A stretch of 64,000 nt of DNA from JAGPCH01 sp039810605 (GTDB taxonomy: Bacteria > Bacteroidota > Ignavibacteria > Tepidaquicellales > Tepidaquicellaceae), in contig JBDHXH010000003.1 of NCBI GenBank assembly GCA_039810605.1, positions 20,635 to 84,634 of the forward strand, read 5' to 3'. Of this stretch, positions 41,424 through 50,733 are shown one piece after another. Under the pieces are notes generated by a model. It made no database searches and was not told the origin of the DNA. It saw only the letters and a list, made by a program, of their open reading frames with translations. Positions within the stretch are counted from its first letter, which is position 1. Each line of letters opens with the position of its first letter. Made by a program: the position numbers and the translations under genes.

Positions 41424-42931
41424 TCAGTAAGCCCCATCATCAATTTACCAATCTTGTCATACAAATTTTTGTTCATCTCAATGTCCATTTCTTTATGCTT
41501 TTCAGTTTTCTGCGCCAGTGCTATTTCATCGTATTCAAAAGTTTTTATTATTCTGCCTCTGAAAATTACGCACAATCTGTCAGACAGACTAATCAGTTCA
41601 TCCAGGTCAGAAGAGATAAGCAGTATGGCTTTTCCCTTATTCCTTTGCTCAATAATTTTTGAATGAATGAATGCAGTTGCATTGATATCAACTCCTCTGG
41701 TTGGATGTGAAAATATGATGACGGGATTGTCCTGCCGCAGCTCACGAGCTATAATCACTTTCTGCTGATTACCTCCCGAAAGCTGTGAGAGCGTCGAATC
41801 TATTTCAGGAAGTCTTACATCGAAATCACTTATTATGGATTCTGCTAAGTTCTTTAAAGTATTATTGGTTACTACCTGATTCTTCTTATTTTTAATAGCA
41901 ATGTTTTCTCCAATCGAAAATTCACGGATCATACCTTTCTTTATCCTGTCATCAGGAACATTTCCTGCAGTGTCAAATTTTCTGCTGATCTTGCCGCTTG
42001 AACTCTTTTCAAGTCCTGCAATAATGTCCGCTACTTCTGTCTGCCCGTTACCTTCCACACCGCATACACCAAGTATTTCCCCCGATCTCAATTCAAGATC
42101 AATTCCGTTTAAAATATCAACTCCGTTCTTACGCAAAGTAACATTGCTCATTACAAGCATTTCTTCCCTTGATTTGACTTCTCCCTTCGTCTCTGTTTCC
42201 ACTGCGTCTTTTTCACCAACAATTGCATTGCTCAACTTCTCAATGTCAAGATTTCCTTTACTGTTATCTTGCTCAAGGACAAGCTTACCATTTCGAAGCA
42301 CCGAGACTGTATCGGAAATTTGTTTTACCTCATTTAACTTATGTGTAATCAATATTACGGTTTTTCCGGAATCCTTGAATGCTTTTATGATTTTGAAAAA
42401 TTCATTTACCTCAATAGGAGACAGAACTGCCGTAGGCTCATCGAATATCAAAATGTCTGAATCCCTGAACAGCAATTTGAGTATCTCGGTCTTTTGCTGC
42501 TGACCAATGCTGATTTGCGATACTTTCTTTTTTAGATCCAGATTTAGATTGAATTTATCTATGAGTTCATTGAGCAGTCTCTCCGTCTTTCTGAAATCAA
42601 GACTCAACCCACGTGTCAGTTCACTGCCAAGTATGACATTTTCCAATACAGTAAAATCGTCTACAAGCATGAAATGCTGGTGCACCATTCCGATTCGCAT
42701 GGCAATGGCATCATGGGGAGACTGAAAGTTTACCTGTTCACCTCTGATTTTCAATGTTCCCGAATCCGGCTTATAAATTCCAAACAATATTTTCATCAAC
42801 GTGGACTTACCTGCTCCGTTTTCTCCAAGTATGCAATGAACCGAATTATCCTCTATTGAAAGGGTGATGTCATCATTTGCCGGCAGGTTACCGAATCGTT
42901 TGGATATGTTAACAAATTCGACAGCTTTCAT
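41420..42931 (-). CDS. Nucleoside-type ABC transporter ATPase, two domains
   Basis: The 503-residue protein contains two ATPase domains, as in sugar and nucleoside importers (RbsA/YufO class). The first has Walker A GENGAGKST, signature ISIGQQQK and Walker B LIFDEPTAVLSP. The second has the degenerate Walker A GVEGNGQTE, signature LSGGNQQK and IFSHPTRGVD in place of the Walker B Asp-Glu. The degenerate second site is normal for the family. It is the first gene of the operon and drives both permeases downstream. Confidence 0.92.
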   Translation of the reverse strand: MKAVEFVNISKRFGNLPANDDITLSIEDNSVHCILGENGAGKSTLMKILFGIYKPDSGTLKIRGEQVNFQSPHDAIAMRIGMVHQHFMLVDDFTVLENVILGSELTRGLSLDFRKTERLLNELIDKFNLNLDLKKKVSQISIGQQQKTEILKLLFRDSDILIFDEPTAVLSPIEVNEFFKIIKAFKDSGKTVILITHKLNEVKQISDTVSVLRNGKLVLEQDNSKGNLDIEKLSNAIVGEKDAVETETKGEVKSREEMLVMSNVTLRKNGVDILNGIDLELRSGEILGVCGVEGNGQTEVADIIAGLEKSSSGKISRKFDTAGNVPDDRIKKGMIREFSIGENIAIKNKKNQVVTNNTLKNLAESIISDFDVRLPEIDSTLSQLSGGNQQKVIIARELRQDNPVIIFSHPTRGVDINATAFIHSKIIEQRNKGKAILLISSDLDELISLSDRLCVIFRGRIIKTFEYDEIALAQKTEKHKEMDIEMNKNLYDKIGKLMMGLTD

Positions 42932-43189
42932 TTTTCAGAATTTATGATTCTGCAAAATAAAGCATTAATATTTTATTTTGAAATGTAAATTGAAGATTTA
43001 AGAATCAGAGTAAATCAGAGTAAATCTATAGTACATCAGTCTAAGGGCGGGGCAAATTAGCGCGACAGGTTCGTGTGATGAAATTCAAGCAAGAAAGCAA
43101 TTGAACATTGCATCGCTGTTGGTCAAAACCGTTTGAAACGGTTTTGACGGGACGATACACCAATCTCATCGTCTAAACTTAGGAATAAT
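42932..43189. other. Intergenic region with a strong palindrome
   Basis: The 258-bp gap lies upstream of the nucleoside transporter and downstream of the TonB receptor gene (both leftward). It has no convincing gene. Its main feature is the perfect palindrome at 43122-43148. The flanking GC-richer text (43043-43090) and the phrase GTCTAA at both edges suggest a small repeat unit. Confidence 0.55.
43122..43148. repeat. Perfect 13-bp inverted repeat
   Basis: GTCAAAACCGTTT and its exact reverse complement are separated by one base. The site is 40 bp past the stop of the TonB receptor gene and could serve as its terminator (leftward), but no U-tract is evident. It may instead be an operator or a dispersed palindromic element. 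Confidence 0.8.
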
Positions 43190-45640
43190 CTAATATCCCA
43201 TATCATTGCTGTCATCATCACGGTTCTTGGTATCGTCTCCCTTCTTGTTTTTCTTCTTGCCTTTATCCGGAGTTCCGAATTTATAATTCAGATTCAATAG
43301 TATGCTTCTGGAATCCCTCCTTCGAGTACCGCTTTCGACAAAGTCAACATCGTTTACGTTGTAACTCATCTTTGATGTATTCAACAAATCTCCGCCTCGA
43401 AGAGTTATGGTCAGATTGTCATCAAAAAAATCTTTCTTTAGTGCAACGTCAAGAGTATGCATCGGATTAAAAGTCCCCTGTGCACTGACTCGCTTTCCAT
43501 TGTACATGTACGATACCTGAAGCGCTGTCTCCCAGGGTAGATTCAGACTCGAACTCAATCTGGAACTCCATGAGTATGCAGAGTTTGTTTCACCCTGCGT
43601 CAAATTACCCCCCGTAATATCCGTTCTGTAATAGCTTATGGTTCCGATGACGTTTAATGCATTCGACGGCTGCGCACTGAACATCAGTTCTGCTCCGTAA
43701 GAGTTTGAAGAATTTGCATTTTCAAATGTAGTCAGTGTCGTTATACTGTCAAGCAGTTTTCTCACTCTCGTAATCTGGTCAGTTGAGCGTCTGAAAAAAA
43801 TTGAAGGCGTGACTGTACCAATGTTAAGATAGTTAATATAATTGAGTTCAAAAGAATTTGTAAATTCCGGATTCAAATTGGGGTTACCTATACTTAGATT
43901 GTATCTGTCGTCGGTTTCCAGGAATGGATTCAGGAAACCCGCTCTGGGTCTGGCAATCCTCTTGCTATAACTTGCTTGCAACTCCTGGGCATCACCAAGC
44001 TTTCTTGAAATGCTAATCGAAGGAAAGAACTCAAGATAGCTCTTTGTAAAATTCTGTCCTGTAGTTACAAGATCTCCTTTTGTATCAGTCTGCTCGAGTC
44101 GTCCGCCAACCATATAATTAAATCCTGCTTCCTCTGAACTGAAAGCGGCATAAATTCCATTTACCCATTCATCATACTTAAACCTGTTTGTAAGCAAAGC
44201 ATTGAGAACATACTGATTGGTTGAGTAGTCAAGATAACTGTTAGAGTAGTCATCATCCCATCTTTTCAAAGTTCCTTTATATCCCGTTTCAAATTTTGTT
44301 TTCTTACTGAATGGAAGGACATAATCAGTGTTAAACTGATAGCTCTTGTCTTTCTCAATTTCATTTTCAAGGACATTGTTTGGTTCAGGGTTTGTCGGGA
44401 TGACATACTCATCAAAATAGTTAGTATAGTCGCTGTCAGGATTGGATGAAAATGAAAAGTCTGCGGTCAGTTTATGATCGGGATTATTTTTGAAAGACTG
44501 ATCAAAACTAAGGTCAACATTGGTTTCATTGCCTGCAGAGTTTTCAAAACTCTTTCTATAGGAATCGCTGATTATTGCACCAGCGTTGGATTCGATTGAC
44601 TGTATTGTCTGATTATTTTTTCCTGTGCCATCTCTGTAGCTTACGTTTATCCCGATTTTTGAGAATCTGCTTATGCTGTAATCAAGTCCTCCTTTGACGT
44701 TATGAGATTCTCTCCTTCTCAATCCCGAACCATCCTGATTCAAAGTATTGTCACCGCTTTGTGAAAAAGAAATTCTCTCGCTGGATCTGTCTCCGAGAAA
44801 ATCAAATTTGTTGTAATTGTAACTACCCGTTAAATTCAAATCATTCTTTCTGTAATTTAAATTCAAACCGCCGGAATACTTGTCTGTTGTTCCTGCGTTG
44901 ACCGATAAAGATCCGTTGTATCCGAAATCTTTCTTCTTTTTTAAAATGATGTTAATGATTCCCGAACTGCCTTCCGCGTCAAACTTAATTGAAGGATTTG
45001 TTATGAGTTCTACCTTGTCAATCTCATCGGCATTAAGCTGTTCAAGAATATTGGTTCTATTCGCACCCTCGAGTCCAAATGGTTTTCCGTCAATCATTAT
45101 CTTAACGCCTTCGCTTCCTCTGACACTTACATTTCCGTCTATATCAACCGTTACCCCGGGCACATTCTTCAGCACATCAAGCGCATTTGCTCCTTTAAGA
45201 GTCAAGTCCTGACCGACATTAAGAACTCTTCGGTCACTCTTGAACTCAATTGTACTCTTCTCCCCGTGCACATCAATCTCTTCTGTAGAAGTTGAACTTG
45301 TACCAAGAAATATTTTACCGAGCTTTACAGAACTGTTCTGCGCTGACAGATTCACTCCGGCTATAACCTTCGTATTATAACCTATATATGTAATCTCAAT
45401 CTTATACTGACCGTAAGGGACATTTGAGATGATAAAACTTCCGTCATCTCCGGCACTGGCTCCGGTTACAACTTTGCTGTCGGACACGTTCAAAACAGAA
45501 ACGGAGGCGCCTGATAGCGGAGAATTATTCGCCGAATCAAGCGCCGTACCTTCTATCGTTCCCGAGGGTTGTGAATAGGAAATGTGGGTAATGAAGATGA
45601 TGAATATGATACAAAAAAACGATTTCAACTTTCGTTTCAC
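43190..45640 (-). CDS. TonB-dependent outer-membrane receptor
   Basis: I choose the GTG start at 45640, which gives a clean signal peptide (MKRKLKSFFCIIFIIFITHI, cleavage after SYS); an in-frame TTG at 45703 would add 21 residues before it. The 816-residue product has a carboxypeptidase-like regulatory domain (about 27-110, GTIEGTALDSANNSPLSGAS), a plug domain (about 125-230, DVLKNVPGVTVDIDGNVSV) and a large beta-barrel of the outer membrane beta-barrel 3 type. It takes up a ligand or acts in surface assembly using TonB energy. No SusD partner is adjacent. The C-terminal tail is charged (KKKNKKGDDTKN). Confidence 0.9.
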   Translation of the reverse strand: MKRKLKSFFCIIFIIFITHISYSQPSGTIEGTALDSANNSPLSGASVSVLNVSDSKVVTGASAGDDGSFIISNVPYGQYKIEITYIGYNTKVIAGVNLSAQNSSVKLGKIFLGTSSTSTEEIDVHGEKSTIEFKSDRRVLNVGQDLTLKGANALDVLKNVPGVTVDIDGNVSVRGSEGVKIMIDGKPFGLEGANRTNILEQLNADEIDKVELITNPSIKFDAEGSSGIINIILKKKKDFGYNGSLSVNAGTTDKYSGGLNLNYRKNDLNLTGSYNYNKFDFLGDRSSERISFSQSGDNTLNQDGSGLRRRESHNVKGGLDYSISRFSKIGINVSYRDGTGKNNQTIQSIESNAGAIISDSYRKSFENSAGNETNVDLSFDQSFKNNPDHKLTADFSFSSNPDSDYTNYFDEYVIPTNPEPNNVLENEIEKDKSYQFNTDYVLPFSKKTKFETGYKGTLKRWDDDYSNSYLDYSTNQYVLNALLTNRFKYDEWVNGIYAAFSSEEAGFNYMVGGRLEQTDTKGDLVTTGQNFTKSYLEFFPSISISRKLGDAQELQASYSKRIARPRAGFLNPFLETDDRYNLSIGNPNLNPEFTNSFELNYINYLNIGTVTPSIFFRRSTDQITRVRKLLDSITTLTTFENANSSNSYGAELMFSAQPSNALNVIGTISYYRTDITGGNLTQGETNSAYSWSSRLSSSLNLPWETALQVSYMYNGKRVSAQGTFNPMHTLDVALKKDFFDDNLTITLRGGDLLNTSKMSYNVNDVDFVESGTRRRDSRSILLNLNYKFGTPDKGKKKNKKGDDTKNRDDDSNDMGY

Positions 45641-45714
45641 TTTTATTGTTTGACAACCTGGTGACGATACAAGTTTAATATATGCACAATCTTTCACTGT
45701 CAATCTTTTTCATG

Positions 45715-48495
45715 CTATGGTCTTATCAAGCTCACAAAATTATTAGAATTATTGAATGCTATTACTATGTCGCTCAAGTCAACTGAACTATCGCCGTTGA
45801 AATCTGAATCAACATATCCGGATGTGAAAACGGCTGCATCGTTAAATGCCTCAACAATATCGGTCAGGTCAATCGTTCCGTCATGTACTGCATCCCCGCT
45901 GTATATACACCATCTCCCGGACTTAAAGATTTGATTGTTTCCATAAGCCATTGATATTGAGACTGTAAAATCAAACGATGTGTTTTGTCCATGTGAAAAT
46001 GCAACAGTGGAATTGCTCCATGTCTCAAGAGCGTTTCTATGCTTGACCATCATATAATAATTTCCACTTGGCGCATTTGAAAAATCTAAAGTTCCGCTGC
46101 CTGCCGAATTCAAATATACTTTGTTTGAATCAACAGATGCATAAGGCGAAACCGGATTTCTCAACTGAATTCTGACAGTATCCTGAACCTGCGATGCTCC
46201 GTTCCAGAATCCTTCGATTCCGATTTTGAGATTTAAAGTAATAGGAGGAAGAATTGTGTTACCAACTTTAATTCCGTTTCCAAAACTTGTTACCCAAACT
46301 TCATTTGTATTATTTGGATTGTAAAAAATTCTTTCGGGCTGTCTGAAAGGATAACCACTTACTTTGATAAATGCGGGAGATGCAGAATTGATATTGCTGC
46401 TGTACCACAATCCATTCACTTCAGTTGTAAGATACATCTCATCCACGTCAACAGGACTGATTGCACAGGATTCAACTCTGTCAAGATTGTTGATCTTTGT
46501 CCAGTTCACTCCCCTGTTTGTTGTCTTATACAATCCTCCAAGACCGTTTGGTGGTCCGCCCCATCCGCTGAAGACGCATGCGTACCATGTGTTTTGTGAA
46601 GTATCATTTGGATCAATTATTACATCCTTAGTCCAATAAAGCATTCCGGAGTGTGAGCGGTCTATCCAGTTTGTTCCGGAATTTGTGCTTACAAAAATTC
46701 CCGAACTTGATGTGAATGCACCGGAAGTATTTCTTCTTCCAGAATATGAACAAAGAAGAGTTCCGTCTTTAAGTACTCTGACATTAAACGGATGACCTTC
46801 TGTCCTGGGAGGATTTGAAAGCTTCGTCCATGTAGAAGCATTACCGTTCTGGATATTGCTTGAAACAAATATTCCTCCCTGTGTGCTGTGTATCACGCTT
46901 GCATACATTCTGTTGGAGTTATTCGGATCGAGCGCAAGATAAATGACAGGATGAGCAAAGTCATGCAACTGCTGCCATGCCTGACCCTTGTTCGTTGAAA
47001 ACAAAATCTTCCCTGTCCCTCCGTCAATTCTTGCGTCAGTGAGATATGTGCTTTGATACATATCATGAACCGAAGAAACTGCTCCATATAAATTTCCGTT
47101 CGATGAATGCCTGATGCAATGATACATTGTGTTGAATGTGTTTCCTGTATAATTAAATGACCATGAGATGCCCGCATCCGTCGAGCGGGTTCCTTTGATA
47201 TCTGAATAACCTCCGAAGATGTTGTTCGAATCACTCCACGAGAGCCACCAGCAGCTTGTGTTTTCAAGTCCTATCCCGCTATAATACTTGCCGGGTGTTA
47301 TCATTGTATTCAACGGATTCTGGTCGGAAGAATTCAGATATGACTGCTTCCACGTGACCCCTCCGTTTGTTGTGAGGTGAGGAAAGCCAAGATCAGTTAT
47401 CATTACCTTATTGGGATCAACCGGCGAGCAGTCAAATCCAAGTGCATACTCACCATAAGACCACCCCCTGTCACCTCCATCACCACTCCATCCTGTGAAA
47501 ATATTCTGGTTATTATTGGTAAGAAAAATACTGTTCCAGTTATCTCCGCCATTTGTCGTTTTATAGACTATTGGTTCACCGGAAGTATTGCCTCCTGCAA
47601 CATACGCAATGCTGGTATTATTCTTTGACATTGCAGCAAAAAATGGATGATCATCAACTGCGATGCCCGATATTTTCAAAGCCCACGATGCTTGTCCCCA
47701 ATCAATCGAGTAAACATTTTTATATCCATAATGATCAGCCCCGGTTACTCCGGGGTAAACATCCCCGCTGCCAAGGGTAACACAAATAAATTTTGTCACG
47801 CCACCGTTCTTGGCTCCTGCCATAGAAACAATTGCCTCTGTTCCCGGGATACCCGTTACAGATGACATAGTAAAACTAGCGCCGCCATTTGTTGAGACTA
47901 ATACGCCGTTATCAAGTCCTGCATAAATTACATTGTTGTCAAAGAAGACTCCTGCGACATAACATCCTCCTGGGTTGGTATATTTTTGAGTGAACGAACT
48001 TCCTCCGTTGGATGAGAAATATAATGTTGTATAATCGGATATCATGATCCTATTGGAATTGTTGATATCACAATTAAGGCTGTAAGTTTCACCGGAGGTA
48101 GGATCAACAGACAGCGGTGACCAGTTAATACCTCCATTTGTGGTTTTGAAAGGAGTCATCAGGTCATTTTCAAAATTGATGCAATACATGACTTGAGGAT
48201 TGTTTGTGAACTGCATCTTTGCGCCGTTGTTTCCGGTCATTTCATCGAAGTGAACATTATTCCATGACTCACCCAATGTTGTGGATTTGAATAGTTCGCT
48301 CATGTCGCATGCAATATAAATCTCTGAAGGGTCATGCGGACTAAAACTCGGAGAGAAGAGTGCTCCGCCTCCGCCCGGTCCGCGTGATGACCATTGCTGA
48401 ATCTGCGTGGAGCCTGTATCGGGAACAGAAGATAAAAGGAGCAGGAAAAAAATTAAAACAGACTTTGGGGATTTAACAAAAATGAATGTCTTCAT
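45715..48495 (-). CDS. Secreted BNR/sortilin-like propeller protein with dockerin-like loops
   Basis: The 926-residue protein has a signal peptide and then about ten Asp-box-like repeats of the type (S/T)TNxGxxW (for example TTNGGDNW, STNKGQAW, TTNRGVNW), the layout of GH74-like or VPS10/sortilin-type tandem beta-propellers. Its start SRGPGGGGALFSPSFSPHDP resembles GH74 xyloglucanases, but I cannot identify catalytic Asp residues. The C-terminus holds two Ca-binding loops (GTIDLTDIVEAFND and DSSVDLSDIVIAFNNS), as in type I dockerins, instead of a T9SS tail. A role in polysaccharide or surface binding is inferred. It lies 12 bp from the TonB receptor frame in the same direction. Confidence 0.82.
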   Translation of the reverse strand: MKTFIFVKSPKSVLIFFLLLLSSVPDTGSTQIQQWSSRGPGGGGALFSPSFSPHDPSEIYIACDMSELFKSTTLGESWNNVHFDEMTGNNGAKMQFTNNPQVMYCINFENDLMTPFKTTNGGINWSPLSVDPTSGETYSLNCDINNSNRIMISDYTTLYFSSNGGSSFTQKYTNPGGCYVAGVFFDNNVIYAGLDNGVLVSTNGGASFTMSSVTGIPGTEAIVSMAGAKNGGVTKFICVTLGSGDVYPGVTGADHYGYKNVYSIDWGQASWALKISGIAVDDHPFFAAMSKNNTSIAYVAGGNTSGEPIVYKTTNGGDNWNSIFLTNNNQNIFTGWSGDGGDRGWSYGEYALGFDCSPVDPNKVMITDLGFPHLTTNGGVTWKQSYLNSSDQNPLNTMITPGKYYSGIGLENTSCWWLSWSDSNNIFGGYSDIKGTRSTDAGISWSFNYTGNTFNTMYHCIRHSSNGNLYGAVSSVHDMYQSTYLTDARIDGGTGKILFSTNKGQAWQQLHDFAHPVIYLALDPNNSNRMYASVIHSTQGGIFVSSNIQNGNASTWTKLSNPPRTEGHPFNVRVLKDGTLLCSYSGRRNTSGAFTSSSGIFVSTNSGTNWIDRSHSGMLYWTKDVIIDPNDTSQNTWYACVFSGWGGPPNGLGGLYKTTNRGVNWTKINNLDRVESCAISPVDVDEMYLTTEVNGLWYSSNINSASPAFIKVSGYPFRQPERIFYNPNNTNEVWVTSFGNGIKVGNTILPPITLNLKIGIEGFWNGASQVQDTVRIQLRNPVSPYASVDSNKVYLNSAGSGTLDFSNAPSGNYYMMVKHRNALETWSNSTVAFSHGQNTSFDFTVSISMAYGNNQIFKSGRWCIYSGDAVHDGTIDLTDIVEAFNDAAVFTSGYVDSDFNGDSSVDLSDIVIAFNNSNNFVSLIRP

Positions 48496-48640
48496 TATCT
48501 TAAAAATTAAGTTTAGAAATTTTTTGTTGAATCCATCAGCATATTAGGAAATTTGTGTTCGAGTTAAAAGTTGAAAAGGGATTTGCGATACTTTGACAGG
48601 ACAAAAATTAAATTTACACAATTACGGTAATGCAGGGGAT

Positions 48641-48967
48641 TTACGGGGAAAGCAAATACACAATCAATCCGGAAACGATCAATATGATGACCGCGATAAT
48701 GACAACGACAACTGCAACACGGTTTCCTCTCCCAATGACCTGCGACATTTTTACCGATCCCGGACTGATTCCGAGAAGAAGTCTTTCAGCTTGAATCTTA
48801 TCTCTTCCGAAAACTTTGATATCATATTGAAGAATTCCTTCACCTTGAGATTGCTCACCTGCGAAATATCTGATGTTATTCTTGTCCAGTATCGCTTTCG
48901 CGGTTTGAAAGAGGTCGCTGCCCGGGGATGTGAAAACTGAATATAATTTTGCATCACTGATTTCCAT
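48641..48967 (-). CDS. DUF2007-type small membrane protein
   Basis: The 108-residue protein begins MEISDAKLYSVFTSPGSDLF and has ILDKNNIRYFAGEQSQGEG, matching the putative signal-transducing DUF2007 family (an alpha/beta domain of about 65 residues). A C-terminal transmembrane helix (VAVVVVIIAVIILIVSGLIV) follows. It is just downstream of pstB in the same direction (63 bp), where phoU might be expected, but it has no PhoU features. Confidence 0.8.
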   Translation of the reverse strand: MEISDAKLYSVFTSPGSDLFQTAKAILDKNNIRYFAGEQSQGEGILQYDIKVFGRDKIQAERLLLGISPGSVKMSQVIGRGNRVAVVVVIIAVIILIVSGLIVYLLSP

Positions 48968-49030
48968 AGAAGTTAGATTAAAGGTTTTTCATTCAGCTAA
49001 AAGATTTTATTTTTGTATTTGGAATTCTCT

Positions 49031-49870
49031 CTATCCAAATTTGCCCGTAATATATTCCTCCGTAAGTTTCACTTTTGGATTTGTGAACATTCTTCTTGTC
49101 CTGGAAAACTCGATGAGGTTACCCATAAAAAAGAATGCAGTCTGATCGCTTACTCGCGCAGCCTGCTGCATGTTATGAGTTACAATGACAATTGTATATT
49201 CTGCTTTTAGATTAAATATCAGTTCTTCAACCTTAGAAGTAGAAATAGGGTCAAGAGCGCTCGTCGGTTCATCCATCAAAATAATTTCAGGATTGACTGC
49301 AATCGTTCTTGCAATGCATAGTCGCTGCTGCTGCCCACCGGAGAGACTGACTGCAGGACTTTTTAATCTGTCTTTTACTTCATCCCAAAGACCCGAGTGC
49401 TTCAGATTTTTTTCGACAACTTCATCGAGAAATGATTTCTTGTTAATTCCGTTTAGCTTTAACCCCGCAACGACATTGTCATAAATAGACATTGTAGGAA
49501 ACGGGTTGGGTTTCTGAAAAACCATACCCACTTTTTTTCTTATTTCAACAGCATTGTAATGGGAAATGTCGTCACCGTTAATGAGTATTTCTCCGACGAC
49601 TTTCGACTTTGGAGTCATTTCATGCATGAGATTAATTGATCTCAAGAATGTTGATTTGCCGCACCCCGAAGGTCCAATTATCGCAGTAACTCTTTTCCTC
49701 CGCAGTTTTAGATTAATATCTTTTATCGCGGGTCTCTCATCGAAGTAAACAAACAGCTCCCTTGTCTCAATTGCCGTCTTAGATTCCTTCTCATCTTTCT
49801 CGTCTTTTTCATCCTTCTCATCGCCGGCATCAGCTTCGATTTCGGATATTGTCTGCTCTTCTGTCATCAT
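49031..49870 (-). CDS. pstB: Phosphate ABC transporter ATPase PstB
   Basis: The 279-residue protein has Walker A GPSGCGKST, signature LSGGQQQRL, Walker B IILMDEPTSALDP and VTHNMQQAARVSD, typical of PstB. It carries an unusual acidic N-terminal extension (about 1-30) with a DEK triplet repeated four times, encoded by a 9-bp tandem repeat; the conserved part starts near TRELFVYFDERPAIKDI. It overlaps the pstA stop by 4 bp. It powers high-affinity phosphate uptake with PstC and PstA. Confidence 0.94.
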   Translation of the reverse strand: MMTEEQTISEIEADAGDEKDEKDEKDEKESKTAIETRELFVYFDERPAIKDINLKLRRKRVTAIIGPSGCGKSTFLRSINLMHEMTPKSKVVGEILINGDDISHYNAVEIRKKVGMVFQKPNPFPTMSIYDNVVAGLKLNGINKKSFLDEVVEKNLKHSGLWDEVKDRLKSPAVSLSGGQQQRLCIARTIAVNPEIILMDEPTSALDPISTSKVEELIFNLKAEYTIVIVTHNMQQAARVSDQTAFFFMGNLIEFSRTRRMFTNPKVKLTEEYITGKFG

Positions 49871-50733
49871 GATTCAAGTTTATTTCTTGTTGCAAATCTT
49901 ACAATGAAATTAATTATGAACACCAGAAAAATGAGAACGAACGCGCCTGCCCATGCCTGTCTGTGCCAGTCTTCATAAGGCGAAATTGCATAAACAAAAA
50001 TTTGCAAAGGCAATGCTGCCATGGGCTGATCAATTTCTGTTTGCCAGAATGAATTCCCGAATGATGTAAATAGCAGCGGTGCTGTCTCTCCTGCAGCGCG
50101 TGCTATGGCAAGCAATACTCCGGTGATTATTCCCGTAGATGCCGTTCTCATTACAACCCGAAGCGTCGTCTTCCATCGTGTAACTCCGAGTGCAAGCGAT
50201 GCTTCACGCAGCGATTGCGGAACAAGTCTAAGCATTTCTTCTGTAATCTTTGTGACCGTTGGTATCATTAATATGGCAAGCGCAAATCCACCGGCAATTG
50301 CAGAGAATCGCTGCATCGGTATGACAATGACTCCGTATGCAAATATTCCGATTACGATTGAAGGCACGCCGCTTAAAACATCGGTTGAAAATTTTATCAC
50401 GGCTGAAACTATGTTCTTTGAATATTCAGAGATGTAGACCCCCGCAAAAATTCCGAGTGGAATTCCAATCGCACCTCCGATGAAAAGTATTATTATGCTC
50501 CCGACAATTGCATTAGCCATTCCTCCTCCCGGTTCTCCGACAGGCAGGGGAAGGTGTGTAAAAAAATCCGCATTCAATGCGGACAAGCCTGACTTGGTCG
50601 TGTAAAAGAAAATATACAACAACGGAAGTATTGTCACAACGCCTGCAAGTCCGCATAGAAAAATCATTATGGAATTTATGATCTTCCTTCTGCGAAGATT
50701 TTTGGGCCGTTTCAAAATTGAAGTGTCTTTCAT
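49867..50733 (-). CDS. pstA: Phosphate ABC transporter permease PstA
   Basis: The 288-residue permease has six helices with the inner-membrane motif SLREASLALGVTRWKTTLRV, where the ATPase couples, and the PstA phrases GETAPLLFTSFGN and GVPSIVIGIFAYG. The start directly abuts the stop of pstC. It forms the phosphate channel together with PstC. Confidence 0.93.
   Translation of the reverse strand: MKDTSILKRPKNLRRRKIINSIMIFLCGLAGVVTILPLLYIFFYTTKSGLSALNADFFTHLPLPVGEPGGGMANAIVGSIIILFIGGAIGIPLGIFAGVYISEYSKNIVSAVIKFSTDVLSGVPSIVIGIFAYGVIVIPMQRFSAIAGGFALAILMIPTVTKITEEMLRLVPQSLREASLALGVTRWKTTLRVVMRTASTGIITGVLLAIARAAGETAPLLFTSFGNSFWQTEIDQPMAALPLQIFVYAISPYEDWHRQAWAGAFVLIFLVFIINFIVRFATRNKLES

Noticed and set aside
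41901..42503. 200-codon plus-strand open frame opposite the transporter ATPase
   Set aside because: Antisense to a well-supported ATPase; Ser/Phe/Leu-rich composition typical of a shadow frame.
48593..48940. 115-codon plus-strand open frame opposite the DUF2007 gene
   Set aside because: Antisense to a recognised family member; no independent support.
48641..48967. phoU at the end of the pst operon
   Set aside because: The 108-residue product has a DUF2007-like start and a membrane helix, not the PhoU helical repeats.
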